Made by a program: the position numbers and the translations under genes
Source: Bradyrhizobium manausense
GTDB taxonomy: Bacteria; Pseudomonadota; Alphaproteobacteria; Rhizobiales; Xanthobacteraceae
NCBI RefSeq assembly: GCF_018129685.1
Contig: NZ_JAFCLG010000006.1
Coordinates: 1 to 64,000, forward strand
DNA length: 64,000 nt
Direction of reading: 5' to 3'
Notes under the pieces: model-generated
The model's input: the letters and a program-made list of their open reading frames with translations, nothing else
What the model was told of the DNA's origin: nothing
Databases searched by the model: none
Part shown: in pieces, positions 15,943-24,609 of the stretch
Position numbering within the stretch: the stretch's first letter is position 1
Layout: each line of letters starts with the position of its first letter

Positions 15943-16890
15943 ATGACATCGAAATCGACCTTTGTCCTCGGCCACCGGCATTTGCTGGGCATCGAGGGCC
16001 TTTCCGCGGCCGATATCACCGGCCTGCTCGACCTGTCCGAAGAATATGTCGAGCTCAACCGCCAGGTTGACAAGAAGCGCACCGTCCTGCGTGGACGGAC
16101 GCAGGTAAACCTCTTCTTCGAGGCCTCGACAAGGACCCAGTCCTCGTTCGAGCTCGCCGGCAAACGCCTCGGCGCCGACGTCATGAACATGTCGGTGTCC
16201 TCCTCGTCCATCAAGAAGGGCGAGACGCTGGTCGACACCGCGATGACGCTCAACGCCATGCACCCGGATATCCTGGTGGTGCGCCATCACGCCTCCGGCG
16301 CGGTGGAACTGCTGGCGCGCAAGGTTGACGGTTCCGTGATCAATGCCGGTGACGGCGCGCACGAGCATCCGACCCAGGCGCTGCTCGACGCGCTCACCAT
16401 CCGCCGCAACAAGGGCCGGCTCGAGGGCCTCGTGGTCGCGATCTGCGGCGACGTGCTGCATTCGCGCGTGGCGCGCTCCAACATCATCCTGCTCAACACC
16501 ATGGGCGCCCGCGTCCGCGTCGTGGCCCCCTCCACGCTGCTGCCGCCCGGCATCGAGCGGATGGGGGTCGAGGTCGCGCGCGACATGCGCGAAGGTCTCA
16601 ACGGCGCCGACATCGTCATGATGCTGCGGCTGCAGCGCGAGCGCATGAACGGCTCCTTCGTGCCGTCGACCTCCGAATACTTCCACTATTTCGGGCTCGA
16701 CCAGAAGAAGCTCGGCTACGCCAAGCCGGATGCGCTCGTGATGCATCCGGGTCCCATGAATCGCGGCGTAGAGATCGACACTGCGGTTGCCGACGGCGCG
16801 CAGTCGCTGATCCGCGAACAGGTCGAGATGGGCGTGGCCGTGCGCATGGCCGTGCTCGAAGCGCTCGCCCGCAACCTGCCGAACGCGTGA
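15943..16890 (+). CDS. pyrB: Aspartate carbamoyltransferase catalytic subunit
   Basis: PyrB (315 aa) joins carbamoyl phosphate and L-aspartate to form carbamoyl-aspartate, the committed step of pyrimidine synthesis, in the cytoplasm. The carbamoyl-phosphate loop 'FFEASTRTQSSFELAGKRLGADV' (about residues 55-75), 'HPDILVVRHHASGAVELLA', the 'HEHPTQALLDALTI' motif and 'MHPGPMNRGVEI' at the end are all present. ATG at 15943 is chosen because it begins just before the conserved start; the longer reading has no ribosome site. Its stop overlaps the next gene, a pyrC-like protein, which is the usual arrangement. No pyrI is seen. Confidence 0.97.
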   Translation: MTSKSTFVLGHRHLLGIEGLSAADITGLLDLSEEYVELNRQVDKKRTVLRGRTQVNLFFEASTRTQSSFELAGKRLGADVMNMSVSSSSIKKGETLVDTAMTLNAMHPDILVVRHHASGAVELLARKVDGSVINAGDGAHEHPTQALLDALTIRRNKGRLEGLVVAICGDVLHSRVARSNIILLNTMGARVRVVAPSTLLPPGIERMGVEVARDMREGLNGADIVMMLRLQRERMNGSFVPSTSEYFHYFGLDQKKLGYAKPDALVMHPGPMNRGVEIDTAVADGAQSLIREQVEMGVAVRMAVLEALARNLPNA

Positions 16891-18197
16891 TGCTCATGCT
16901 GACCGACCGCCGCCCCATCCTGCTCGCCAACGCCCGCGTCGTCGATCCGTCCAGGGATTTCGACGGTCCCGGCGACGTGCTGATCGCCGACGGTGTCATC
17001 CGCGAGACCCGCCGCGGCATCGGTGCGGCCGGCGTCCCCGAAGGCACCGACGTCATCAACTGCTCCGGCAAGATCGTGGCGCCCGGCCTGATCGACATGC
17101 GCGCCTTCGTCGGCGAGCCCGGCTTCAGCCATCGCGAGACCTTTGCCTCGGCGAGCCGGGCGGCTGCGACCGGCGGCATCACCACCATCATCTGTCAGCC
17201 CGATACGTCGCCCGTCATCGACAATTCGGCGACCGTCGACTTCGTGATGCGCCGCGCGCGCGACACCGCGATCGTCAACATCCTGCCGATGGCGGCGCTG
17301 ACCAAGGGCATGCGCGGCGAGGAGATGACCGAGTTCGGCCTGCTCAAGGCCGCCGGCGCGATCGCCTTCAGCGACAGCGACAAAAGCGTGACCAATGCGC
17401 AGGTGATGCGCCGCGCGCTGACCTACGCCCGCGATTTCGACGCGCTGATCGTGCACTACACCGAGGATCCCGATCTTGTCGGCGAAGGCGTGATGAACGA
17501 GGGCGAGTTCGCCTCGCGGCTCGGCCTGATGGGCATCCCGAACGCGGCGGAAGCCGTGATGCTGGAGCGCGACATGCGCCTCGTCGCGCTCACCGGCGGC
17601 CGCTATCACGCGGCTTCGCTGACCTGCATCGACTCGCTCGAGATCCTCAAGCGCGCCCGCGACGCCGGCCTCGCCGTGACCGCCTCGGCCTCGATCAATC
17701 ATCTTGCGTTGAACGAGAACGACATCGGACCCTACCGCTCGTTCCTGAAGCTGTCGCCGCCGCTGCGCACCGAGGACGACCGCCGCGCGCTGGTCGCCGC
17801 CGTCGCCTCCGGCCTCATCGACGTCATCATGTCCGACCACAACCCGCAGGACGTCGAGGTCAAGCGCCTGCCCTTCGCGGAAGCGGCGCCCGGCGCCATC
17901 GGTCTCGAGACCATGCTGCCGGCGGGCTTGCGACTGGTCCACAATGACGAGCTCGACCTCAAGACCCTGATCCGCGCGATGTCGACGCGGCCGGCCGAGT
18001 TGCTTGGCCTGCCGGGCGGAACCCTGCGCAATGGCGCACCGGCCGATGTCGTCGTGATCGACCCCGACGTGCCCTGGGTGGTCGACCCCGCCGACCTCAA
18101 ATCGCCCTGCAAGAACACCCCGTTCGACGAAGCCCGCTTTACAGGCCGCGCGATCAGGACCATCGTCGGCGGCCGAACGGTTTACGAGCATGTCTGA
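16890..18197 (+). CDS. Dihydroorotase-like protein lacking the HxH motif (PyrC')
   Basis: A 435-aa amidohydrolase-fold protein of the dihydroorotase type. The barrel motif that binds metal, DMHVHLREPG in active enzymes, reads 'DMRAFVGEPGFSHRE' here, so both HxH histidines are missing. Later positions are also changed: 'SDHNPQD' replaces the usual DHAPH. Homologues that pair with pyrB in other alphaproteobacteria and pseudomonads are described as non-catalytic partners (PyrC') that stabilise PyrB. The ATG at 16890 overlaps the pyrB stop; GTG at 16887 and ATG at 16896 are alternatives. If this gene is inactive, an active dihydroorotase must lie elsewhere in the genome. Confidence 0.85.
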   Translation: MLMLTDRRPILLANARVVDPSRDFDGPGDVLIADGVIRETRRGIGAAGVPEGTDVINCSGKIVAPGLIDMRAFVGEPGFSHRETFASASRAAATGGITTIICQPDTSPVIDNSATVDFVMRRARDTAIVNILPMAALTKGMRGEEMTEFGLLKAAGAIAFSDSDKSVTNAQVMRRALTYARDFDALIVHYTEDPDLVGEGVMNEGEFASRLGLMGIPNAAEAVMLERDMRLVALTGGRYHAASLTCIDSLEILKRARDAGLAVTASASINHLALNENDIGPYRSFLKLSPPLRTEDDRRALVAAVASGLIDVIMSDHNPQDVEVKRLPFAEAAPGAIGLETMLPAGLRLVHNDELDLKTLIRAMSTRPAELLGLPGGTLRNGAPADVVVIDPDVPWVVDPADLKSPCKNTPFDEARFTGRAIRTIVGGRTVYEHV

Positions 18198-18232
18198 TGG
18201 GCGCTGGCTATGTCAGCCATGGAGGCACCGCC

Positions 18233-18829
18233 ATGGGGCTTGATGTGTTCCTGCCGGTGGCCTTCGTCATCGGCTACCTGTTCGGCTCGATTCCGTTCGG
18301 GTTGATCCTGACGCGCCTGGCCGGGACGCAGGATCTGCGCTCGATCGGCTCCGGCAATATCGGCGCCACCAACGTGCTGCGCACGGGCCGCAAGGGGCTC
18401 GCTGCGGCCACCCTGCTTCTCGACGCGCTCAAGGGCACCGCGGCGGTGGTGATCTCCGGCTACATCGCCGGCCCCAATGCCGCGATGGTGGCGGGCCTCG
18501 GCGCCTTCCTCGGCCATCTCTTCCCGGTCTGGCTCAAGTTCAAAGGCGGCAAAGGCGTTGCCGTCTATATCGGCATCCTGCTCGGCCTGTTCTGGCCGGG
18601 TGCCGTCGTGTTCTGCCTGCTGTGGCTGGCGACCGCCTTCACCACCCGCTATTCCTCGCTTTCGGCGCTGGTGGCGGCCTTCATCACGCCACTGTTCCTG
18701 TGGTGGTTCGGCCACCTCGCGCTGGCCTCGCTGTTCGCGGTGCTGACGCTGCTGCTGTTCTACATGCATCGCGAGAACATCAAGCGATTGCAATCGGGAA
18801 AAGAAGGCCGGATCGGCGAAAAGGCCTAG
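18233..18829 (+). CDS. plsY: Acyl-phosphate glycerol-3-phosphate acyltransferase
   Basis: PlsY (198 aa) transfers an acyl chain from acyl phosphate to glycerol 3-phosphate at the inner membrane, starting phospholipid synthesis. The conserved loops are 'FGSIPFGLILTR', 'IGSGNIGATNVLRTG' and 'FKGGKGVAVYIGILLG', between several membrane helices. ATG 18233 has GGAGG at 18221-18225, seven bases upstream, and is preferred over ATG 18197, which overlaps the pyrC-like gene's stop but gives a non-conserved leader. The gene is in the same direction as pyrB and its partner, with a very short gap, so a shared transcript is likely. Confidence 0.95.
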   Translation: MGLDVFLPVAFVIGYLFGSIPFGLILTRLAGTQDLRSIGSGNIGATNVLRTGRKGLAAATLLLDALKGTAAVVISGYIAGPNAAMVAGLGAFLGHLFPVWLKFKGGKGVAVYIGILLGLFWPGAVVFCLLWLATAFTTRYSSLSALVAAFITPLFLWWFGHLALASLFAVLTLLLFYMHRENIKRLQSGKEGRIGEKA

Positions 18830-19035
18830 GTCGCTTTTTCGAGCGACGCCGCCGGTTCGCCTCAAGAAAACGCGCCAGAACAAGAAGCCGGAAAAAGTAC
18901 GGATACCGCCACAGCGCGCCCGCATGATATGCCAAATCCTGTTCGCAACTTGCGTCCGGCTCGCCGGCGCTAGTGGCGAACGTGGTCCATGCCTGTCATT
19001 CTGACATCGGAAATGGCGTTACGCGGTTGCTCAGA

Positions 19036-20205
19036 ATGAGCGAGAAGATTGACGGCACGCATGATGACCGTGGCGCGCAGGGCAGTGCGGCGAGCCGCCT
19101 GCTGTCATCGACCAATATCTGGTCCGATGCGCCCTCACCGCCTCCGGCGCCAGAGCCTGCATCCGTTCCACTGCGGCAACCCGATCCCGTCCCGCAAGCT
19201 CGCGTGACCTTTGCGACCGTTTCACCCAGGCACACCCGCGCCGATCAATGGCCGCCGCGAAAACTCTCGCTGGCGCTCCAGGGTGGCGGCACCTTTGCGG
19301 CGTTCACCTGGGGCGTGCTGGAGCGGCTCCTCGAAGAACCATCCATCGAGTTCGACGCGATCAGCGGCGCCAGCGCCGGCGCCATCAACGCGCTGCTGCT
19401 GGCGTGCGGCCTTGCCGAGGATGGCCGAGAAGGCGCCCGCAATCGCCTGAACCGGTTCTGGATCCGGCAGATGCACGAGGCCTCGTTCCGCTCGCTGATG
19501 CTGATCGGCGGCTTTTCCCCGGCGGGAAGCTCGGTCGCGTTCGGCCCGACGCTGCGCTCGGGCCAATTCGATCCGTTCGATCTCGACCCGCTGCGCCAGG
19601 CGCTCGCCCGCGACATCAATTTTGCGGCTTTGCGCGACGCACGATGCCCAAAGCTCCTGATCGCGGCGACGCGGATCCGGGACGGCGAGCTGCAGATTTT
19701 CGGCAATGACGCCGTGACCGCCGACGTGGCGCTGGCCTCGACCTGCCCGCCTCTGGTTCACTGCGCCGTCGAGATCGACGGCGAGGCCTATTGGGATGGC
19801 GGCTTTGGCGGCAATCCGCCGCTGATCAGGCTGGCGCAGCAATCGACCACCGCCGATCTGCTGCTCGTTCAAGTCACGCCGACGCGCGACGGCTTTGTCC
19901 CGATTACGCTCGCCGCGATCGATCGCCGCCTCGACCAGATCGCCGCCAATGCGGCGCTCAAGGCCGAGATCGCAGCGATCGAATGGGCGCGATCCCACGC
20001 AGCCCCTGCGCTGCGGCTGTCGACGATCGCTGCGGAAGACTCGATCGAGGGCCTGGCGCAGCGTTCATCGACCGATCTCGGCCGCGGCTTCATTCGCATG
20101 CTGCACCGAAACGGCCGCCAGGCCGCCGAGCGCTGGCTCCGACAGGGCGCGACAGGCACTGAAGCCCAACGCGCTCGACCCGTCGCCGAACCCGCGCTAG
20201 CCTGA
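19036..20205 (+). CDS. Patatin-like phospholipase
   Basis: A lipid acyl hydrolase of about 389 aa. Residues 1-70 are proline-rich and low in complexity; the patatin domain follows with the oxyanion loop 'LALQGGGTFAAFTWGVLERL', the nucleophile elbow 'ISGASAGAINALLLACG' (GxSxG) and the catalytic aspartate in 'YWDGGFGGNPPLIRLA' (DGG). No signal peptide, so probably cytoplasmic or membrane-associated. In rhizobia a similar protein, SuhR, affects the heat-shock sigma factor pathway; that is an analogy, not shown here. The start is uncertain: ATG 19036 or GTG 18973. The 3' end overlaps the convergent amidase by nine bases. Confidence 0.88.
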   Translation: MSEKIDGTHDDRGAQGSAASRLLSSTNIWSDAPSPPPAPEPASVPLRQPDPVPQARVTFATVSPRHTRADQWPPRKLSLALQGGGTFAAFTWGVLERLLEEPSIEFDAISGASAGAINALLLACGLAEDGREGARNRLNRFWIRQMHEASFRSLMLIGGFSPAGSSVAFGPTLRSGQFDPFDLDPLRQALARDINFAALRDARCPKLLIAATRIRDGELQIFGNDAVTADVALASTCPPLVHCAVEIDGEAYWDGGFGGNPPLIRLAQQSTTADLLLVQVTPTRDGFVPITLAAIDRRLDQIAANAALKAEIAAIEWARSHAAPALRLSTIAAEDSIEGLAQRSSTDLGRGFIRMLHRNGRQAAERWLRQGATGTEAQRARPVAEPALA

Positions 20206-21441
20206 TTTCGCCAGCGCGTTCTCCAGGAACCACGCCGCAGCGAGTGCGCCGGGATCGTTGCCGAAGCGCGCGATCACCTGCACGCCAACAGGCAGGCCAC
20301 CGACCTTCATCACCGGTACGTTGACGCAAGGATTGCCCATCAACGTCCAGAGCCGGTTGTAGCGGGGCGAGCCGGTCGAGGCGAGCTCCTTGGCCGGTGC
20401 GGTGCCCGGCGCCGAATAGGTGAGCAGCACGTCGACATGCTCGAACAATTCGCCGAGCTCCCGGCGGCCACGGCGGGCGATGCGGCGTGCATCGTCGTAC
20501 TCCTTCGGCGTCAGCCCGACTGTTTCGTCCAGGCTCGCACGCAGCATCGGCGCGATCTCGTCGTGACGCGTGTCGAACTCCCAGGCGAGCGCGCGATGCG
20601 CCTCGAAATCCTGGATGATGGGGTGAATGCGCCACGCTTCCGCGACCGCCTCGGGCAGATCGATCGTCCGCACGCCGGCGCCGGCCTTCTCGGCCGCCTT
20701 GATCGCAGCCTGCAGGCCCTCTTCCGCCGCCGGCTCGACGGCCTCGGCGAATTCCTGCCTGACCACGCCGATGCGCGGCGACTTCGCCGGCGCAACATTT
20801 TCGAATTCCGTCCGGCCGGTCATTCCCAGAAGTCCACGCGCGAGATCTTCCGCGCGCGATCCGAACAGGCCGACCGTGTCGAGCGCCCACGAGTAACACT
20901 TCACGCCGACCGTCGGCAGCATCCGGAACGACGGCTTGATGGCGGCAGCCCCGCAATAGGCCGCAGGCCGGATGACCGAGCCGCCGGTCTGCGTGCCCAG
21001 CGCCAGCGGGATCATGCCGGCACCGACGGCGGCCGCCGAGCCCGACGACGAGCCGCCCGGCGTATGACCGGGATTGTGCGGATTGAGCGTCGGCGTCGGA
21101 TCCCGCGAGGCGAACGCTGTCGTCGTGGTCTTGCCGATGATGGTGGCCCCGGCCCGCTTCAGCATCATCACGACGGGCGCATCGCTGCGCGGCTGCCAGC
21201 CGCGATAGATCTCCGAGCCCATCTCGGTCGGCATATTGGCGGTGTCGATGATGTCCTTGATGCCGACGGCGATGCCGCGCAGCGGACCTGACGCCTGCGC
21301 CTTGGCCGACTTGTCGTGGCGGACGAAGGCACGGACGTCCTTCTCCCTGGCCTCGATCGCCGCATGCGACTGGGCAATGGCGTCATCGGGCGAAAGCTCG
21401 CCCGCTTCAATGCGGCGTTGGAGGTCGGCAAGTGAGATCAT
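20197..21441 (-). CDS. Amidase (amidase signature family)
   Basis: A 414-aa amidase. The lysine of the triad lies in 'GIAVGIKDIIDTANMPTEMGS' (about residue 65-80), the cis-serine in 'GGSSSGSAAAVGAGM' and the nucleophile serine in 'GTQTGGSVIRPAAYCG'. It lacks the GatA-specific 'KDLFATKG' loop and the gat operon context, so it is a stand-alone hydrolase of unknown amide substrate. ATG at 21441 has in-frame 'MISLADLQRRIEAGELSPDD', normal for the family. It is convergent with the patatin gene and divergent from dprA. Confidence 0.92.
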   Translation of the reverse strand: MISLADLQRRIEAGELSPDDAIAQSHAAIEAREKDVRAFVRHDKSAKAQASGPLRGIAVGIKDIIDTANMPTEMGSEIYRGWQPRSDAPVVMMLKRAGATIIGKTTTTAFASRDPTPTLNPHNPGHTPGGSSSGSAAAVGAGMIPLALGTQTGGSVIRPAAYCGAAAIKPSFRMLPTVGVKCYSWALDTVGLFGSRAEDLARGLLGMTGRTEFENVAPAKSPRIGVVRQEFAEAVEPAAEEGLQAAIKAAEKAGAGVRTIDLPEAVAEAWRIHPIIQDFEAHRALAWEFDTRHDEIAPMLRASLDETVGLTPKEYDDARRIARRGRRELGELFEHVDVLLTYSAPGTAPAKELASTGSPRYNRLWTLMGNPCVNVPVMKVGGLPVGVQVIARFGNDPGALAAAWFLENALAKSG

Positions 21442-21555
21442 GGCGATATCCTTCTTATTGGCATCGCTTTTAGCATCGGGGCGCGGTCGCGCAAGCGCAC
21501 GTGGCTGTTGATCACGCCCTCAGGTTGTTCCATGCTGCCTTCGCAAGGAGACGCC

Positions 21556-22674
21556 GTGGACGCCATCAATAAAAGCGCGAAAGTGAGCGAGGCTGACAGG
21601 ATCGACCGCCTGCGGCTGATCCGCTCCGAGAATGTCGGGCCGCGCACGTTTCGTTCGCTGGTCGATCATTTCGGCACGGCGCGCGCCGCGCTGGAGCGCC
21701 TGCCGGATCTGGCGCGCCGTGGCGGCGCACAGAAATCGGGGCGCATCTGCAGCGTGGATGAAGCAAAGGCCGAGCTCGCCGCGAGCCACAAGCTCGGCAT
21801 CGCCTGGCTCGCGCCCGGCGAGGACGGCTATCCGGCGCGGCTGGCGACGCTCGACGATGCGCCGCCCCTGCTGGCCGTGCGCGGCGACGTCGCGACCTTG
21901 ATGCGGCCGATGATCGCGATCGTCGGCTCGCGCAATGCTTCCGGCGCGGGTTTGAAATTCGCCGGTCAGCTCGCGCGCGAACTTGGCGAAGCCGGCTTCA
22001 TCATCATCTCGGGACTTGCGCGCGGCGTCGACCAGGCCGCGCATCGTGCGAGCGTCGAGAGCGGCACCATCGCCGTGCTCGCAGGCGGGCACGATTGCAT
22101 CTATCCGCCGGAGCATGACGGCCTGCTCACCGCGATCCTCAATCAGAGCGGCGCGGCGATCTCAGAGATGCCGCTCGGCCACGAGCCGCGTGCTCGCGAC
22201 TTTCCTCGCCGCAACCGCCTGATCTCGGGCGCTTCGCTCGGCGTGGTCGTGGTGGAGGCCGCGCACCGTTCGGGCTCGCTGATCACCGCGCGCATGGCCG
22301 CCGAACAGGGCCGCGAAGTGTTCGCCGTCCCCGGCTCGCCGCTCGATCCGCGCGCCGCCGGCACCAACGATCTGATCAAGCAGGGCGCGACGCTCGTCAC
22401 CGAAGCCACCGACATCATCAATGCGGTTCAGCCGATCATGGAGCGGCCGCTGATGCGTCCGATGAGTGAGCCCGACGGCGATCCGTTCGAGAACGATCCG
22501 CAAGGGCACGACCGCGACCAGATCACCGGCCTGCTCGGCCCTGCCCCTGTTACGATCGACGATCTCGTGCGGATGTCCGGTGCTTCGCCCGCGGTTGTGC
22601 GGACGGTGCTGCTGGAACTGGAACTGGCCGGCAGGCTCGAGCGTCACGGCGGTGGAATGGTGTCTCTGGTCTAG
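21556..22674 (+). CDS. dprA: DNA-processing protein DprA
   Basis: DprA (372 aa) binds incoming single-stranded DNA and loads RecA during natural transformation, and it is widely kept in bacteria. The Rossmann-like core is clear: 'MIAIVGSRNASGAGLKFAGQLARELGEAGF', 'ISGLARGVDQAAHRASVESG', 'GHDCIYPPEHDGL' and 'EQGREVFAVPGSPLDPRAAGTN'. The C-terminus has the winged-helix domain ('GLLGPAPVTIDDLVRMSGASPAVV'). The GTG start at 21556 follows GGAGA with short spacing; a longer in-frame start at 21508 (TTG) lacks this. No com genes are nearby. Confidence 0.93.
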   Translation: MDAINKSAKVSEADRIDRLRLIRSENVGPRTFRSLVDHFGTARAALERLPDLARRGGAQKSGRICSVDEAKAELAASHKLGIAWLAPGEDGYPARLATLDDAPPLLAVRGDVATLMRPMIAIVGSRNASGAGLKFAGQLARELGEAGFIIISGLARGVDQAAHRASVESGTIAVLAGGHDCIYPPEHDGLLTAILNQSGAAISEMPLGHEPRARDFPRRNRLISGASLGVVVVEAAHRSGSLITARMAAEQGREVFAVPGSPLDPRAAGTNDLIKQGATLVTEATDIINAVQPIMERPLMRPMSEPDGDPFENDPQGHDRDQITGLLGPAPVTIDDLVRMSGASPAVVRTVLLELELAGRLERHGGGMVSLV

Positions 22675-22790
22675 GGATCGCTGCGCTTGTCGACATGCGA
22701 GTGCGCCGCCTCGATCTGCTGAGGCCGCGCCGACTTCATCAGGCGCCAAACATCTGCGGCGGCCGATGGACCGGTGGATGCCTTTCGAAG

Positions 22791-22973
22791 CTAAAACCAG
22801 GCGCCCTGCACGCCCAGGATCACGGCAAAGAGCGACACGAGCAGGCCGACGCCGGAGAAAATCGCGACCCCGATGAACTCTGCCGTGTCGGATTGCCTGG
22901 CGGGAACAGCGGAACGTTCGGTGTAAACACGCGGTGCTGAAATCGGAGAAAAAATGCGTGCTGATTTCGACAT
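22791..22973 (-). CDS. Single-pass membrane small protein
   Basis: A 60-aa protein. It begins 'MSKSARIFSPISAPRVYTER', a basic cytoplasmic leader, and ends with one membrane helix in 'FIGVAIFSGVGLLVSLFAVILGV' (about residues 33-55). The ATG at 22973 follows GAGGAAC with good spacing. I do not recognise a family. It is convergent with dprA and stands alone; a longer reading that includes further residues upstream has a worse start. A regulatory or scaffold role in the membrane is possible but not supported by anything else seen. Confidence 0.75.
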   Translation of the reverse strand: MSKSARIFSPISAPRVYTERSAVPARQSDTAEFIGVAIFSGVGLLVSLFAVILGVQGAWF

Positions 22974-23143
22974 GGCGGGTTCCTCAAATGGGCCGTAAAA
23001 CCCCTTCCCCGTAAACAAAGTCTGAGCAGCCGGCGCGAAGGTTCAACGCATCACGCAAGCGTCAGAAAATACATCCTGCAGGACGTGAGAACCGGACGGC
23101 GCAACTGGCCGCCGGCCGGTTCGATTATCGCTTGGCTCGATCA

Positions 23144-23914
23144 TCAGCGATAGATCGGCGCACCGCTCGGCGAGGCCACCGCGCCACCGTCGACGAAGAT
23201 CTCCTGTCCCTGAATATGCGCAGCATCATCGGAGGCGAGGAACAGCACCGTCTTTGAAATGTGATCCGGTTCACCCATTCGGCCGAGCGGGGTCGAGAGC
23301 GCGATGCGCTTCTCGAACGCTTTCTCCGCTTCGGGCGTCGCGATTGCCGCGCCCCAGATCGGCGTGCGGATCGCGCCCGGCGCGACCACGTTGACGCGAA
23401 TGCCGCGCGGCGACAGTTCCGAGGCCATGATCCGCGCCATCGCCCGCACACCCGCCTTCGCCGCGCCGTAGGCGGAGTAGCCGGGAATGCCGAGCACCGA
23501 GATCACCGAACCGTTGAGAATGATCGAGGCGTTGTCGTTGATGTACGGCAGCGCCGATTGCACCGTGAAAAACACGCCGGTGAGATTGGTGCTGATGACT
23601 TTCTGGAACACCTCGAGCGTCGCAGATCCGAGCGGCGTGCTGCCGGGAATGCCGGCATTGGCGAACAATATGTCGAGCCTGCCGAATTTGTCGGTGCCCT
23701 TCTTGATGGCAGCTTCGGTCGCGGCGATGTCGGTGGCATCGGCAGCGAGCGCGACTGCGTTCGGGCCGAGTTCCTTCGCGGCCGCCTCCAGCGTCTCCTT
23801 GTTGCGCCCGGTGATGATCACCTTGGCGCCCTCGGCCACGAACAGCTTTGCCGTTGCAAGGCCAATGCCGCTGTTGCCGCCCGTGATCAAGGCCGTCTTG
23901 TTTTTCAGTCTCAC
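23144..23914 (-). CDS. Short-chain dehydrogenase/reductase (SDR)
   Basis: An NAD(P)-dependent oxidoreductase of 256 aa. The Rossmann glycine motif 'TALITGGNSGIGLATAKLF' is near residue 8, 'FANAGIPGS' is the NAG motif, and 'YSAYGAAKAGVRAMARI' holds the catalytic tyrosine and lysine. The GTG start at 23914 follows GGAGG with six-base spacing; upstream in-frame ATGs would lie inside the operator. It is divergent from an HxlR regulator at 24035, with a perfect inverted repeat between, so it is the regulator's probable target. The substrate cannot be read from sequence. Confidence 0.9.
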   Translation of the reverse strand: MRLKNKTALITGGNSGIGLATAKLFVAEGAKVIITGRNKETLEAAAKELGPNAVALAADATDIAATEAAIKKGTDKFGRLDILFANAGIPGSTPLGSATLEVFQKVISTNLTGVFFTVQSALPYINDNASIILNGSVISVLGIPGYSAYGAAKAGVRAMARIMASELSPRGIRVNVVAPGAIRTPIWGAAIATPEAEKAFEKRIALSTPLGRMGEPDHISKTVLFLASDDAAHIQGQEIFVDGGAVASPSGAPIYR

Positions 23915-23929
23915 GCTCGCCTCCAATGG

Positions 23930-23979
23930 TTGCATTATGAAACTGATTGCGATGTAGACCATATGGTTTTATAATGCAA
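23930..23979. promoter_or_regulatory. Candidate HxlR operator: 9-bp inverted repeat over divergent promoters
   Basis: TTGCATTAT (23930-23938) and ATAATGCAA (23971-23979) are perfect inverted copies. Their centre lies between the divergent SDR and HxlR genes, so one dimer or two half sites could block both promoters. On the plus strand a -10-like TATAAT (23970-23975) overlaps the right arm; on the minus strand a CATAAT overlaps the left arm in the mirror position. This is seen directly; binding by the HxlR protein is inferred from position. Confidence 0.7.
23947..23975 (+). promoter_or_regulatory. Candidate sigma-70 promoter of the HxlR gene
   Basis: TTGCGA (23947-23952) and TATAAT (23970-23975) are separated by 17 bases, close to the consensus spacing. 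It faces the HxlR gene, whose ATG is at 24035. Confidence 0.6.
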
Positions 23980-24034
23980 CTACACGAGCGCGTGAGCAAC
24001 GACTGGACCGTGCGAACGCGAAAGGAGCGGGACG

Positions 24035-24502
24035 ATGGTGAAACGAACCAGCTTTGAGGGCGATGCCTGCCCGATCGCACGCGCCCTGGAGGCGATCGGC
24101 GACTGGTGGTCATTGCTGATTGTCCGCGAGGCGCTGTTCGGCCTGCGCCGCTTCGGCGAGTTTCAGAGCAAGCTCGGCATGGCCAAGAACATCTTGTCCG
24201 CGCGGCTGCGCGCGCTGGTCGACCACGGCATCCTGGAAACCGCCCCCGCCTCCGACGGCAGCGCCTATCAGGAATATGTGCTGACGCCGAAGGGCCGCGG
24301 CGTCTTCCCGATCCTGGTGGCGCTCCGGCAATGGAGCGAGGAATTCGACGATCGCCCTGAGGAGATCGCGACCATCCTGGTCGATCGCGCGAAGGGCCGC
24401 CCGGTGCGCAAGCTGGAGCTGCGCGCCGAAGATGGCCGGTTGCTCGCGCCCGCGGACACAATGCTGAAGCCACGGCCGGCACCGCGGCGGCGGTCGGCCT
24501 AG
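24035..24502 (+). CDS. HxlR-family transcriptional regulator
   Basis: A winged-helix regulator of 155 aa. The family signature is clear: 'CPIARALEAIGDWWSLLIVREALFGLRRFGEFQSKLGMAKNILSARLRALVDHGILE' and 'YVLTPKGRGVFPILVALRQW'. The single N-terminal cysteine ('GDACPIARAL', residue 11) matches redox-sensing HxlR proteins. GGAG about seven bases upstream supports ATG 24035. It is divergent from the SDR and shares an inverted-repeat region with it. The likely role is control of the SDR in response to an aldehyde or oxidant; the inducer is unknown. Confidence 0.92.
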   Translation: MVKRTSFEGDACPIARALEAIGDWWSLLIVREALFGLRRFGEFQSKLGMAKNILSARLRALVDHGILETAPASDGSAYQEYVLTPKGRGVFPILVALRQWSEEFDDRPEEIATILVDRAKGRPVRKLELRAEDGRLLAPADTMLKPRPAPRRRSA

Positions 24503-24527
24503 CAGCGTCGAACGCCTCCCACTCCGG

Positions 24528-24552
24528 CATTGCGAGCGAAGCGAATATCCAG
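24528..24552. repeat. Degenerate half of palindromic repeat family A
   Basis: CATTGCGAGCGAAGCGAATATCCAG-like text is one arm of the family A element, without its partner. It follows the HxlR gene. Confidence 0.5.
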
Positions 24553-24609
24553 ACTTGTGCAAGAGATAGACGGCGTCAAAGATAGCTAAACCGCCGAAGT
24601 AGCGCCGCC

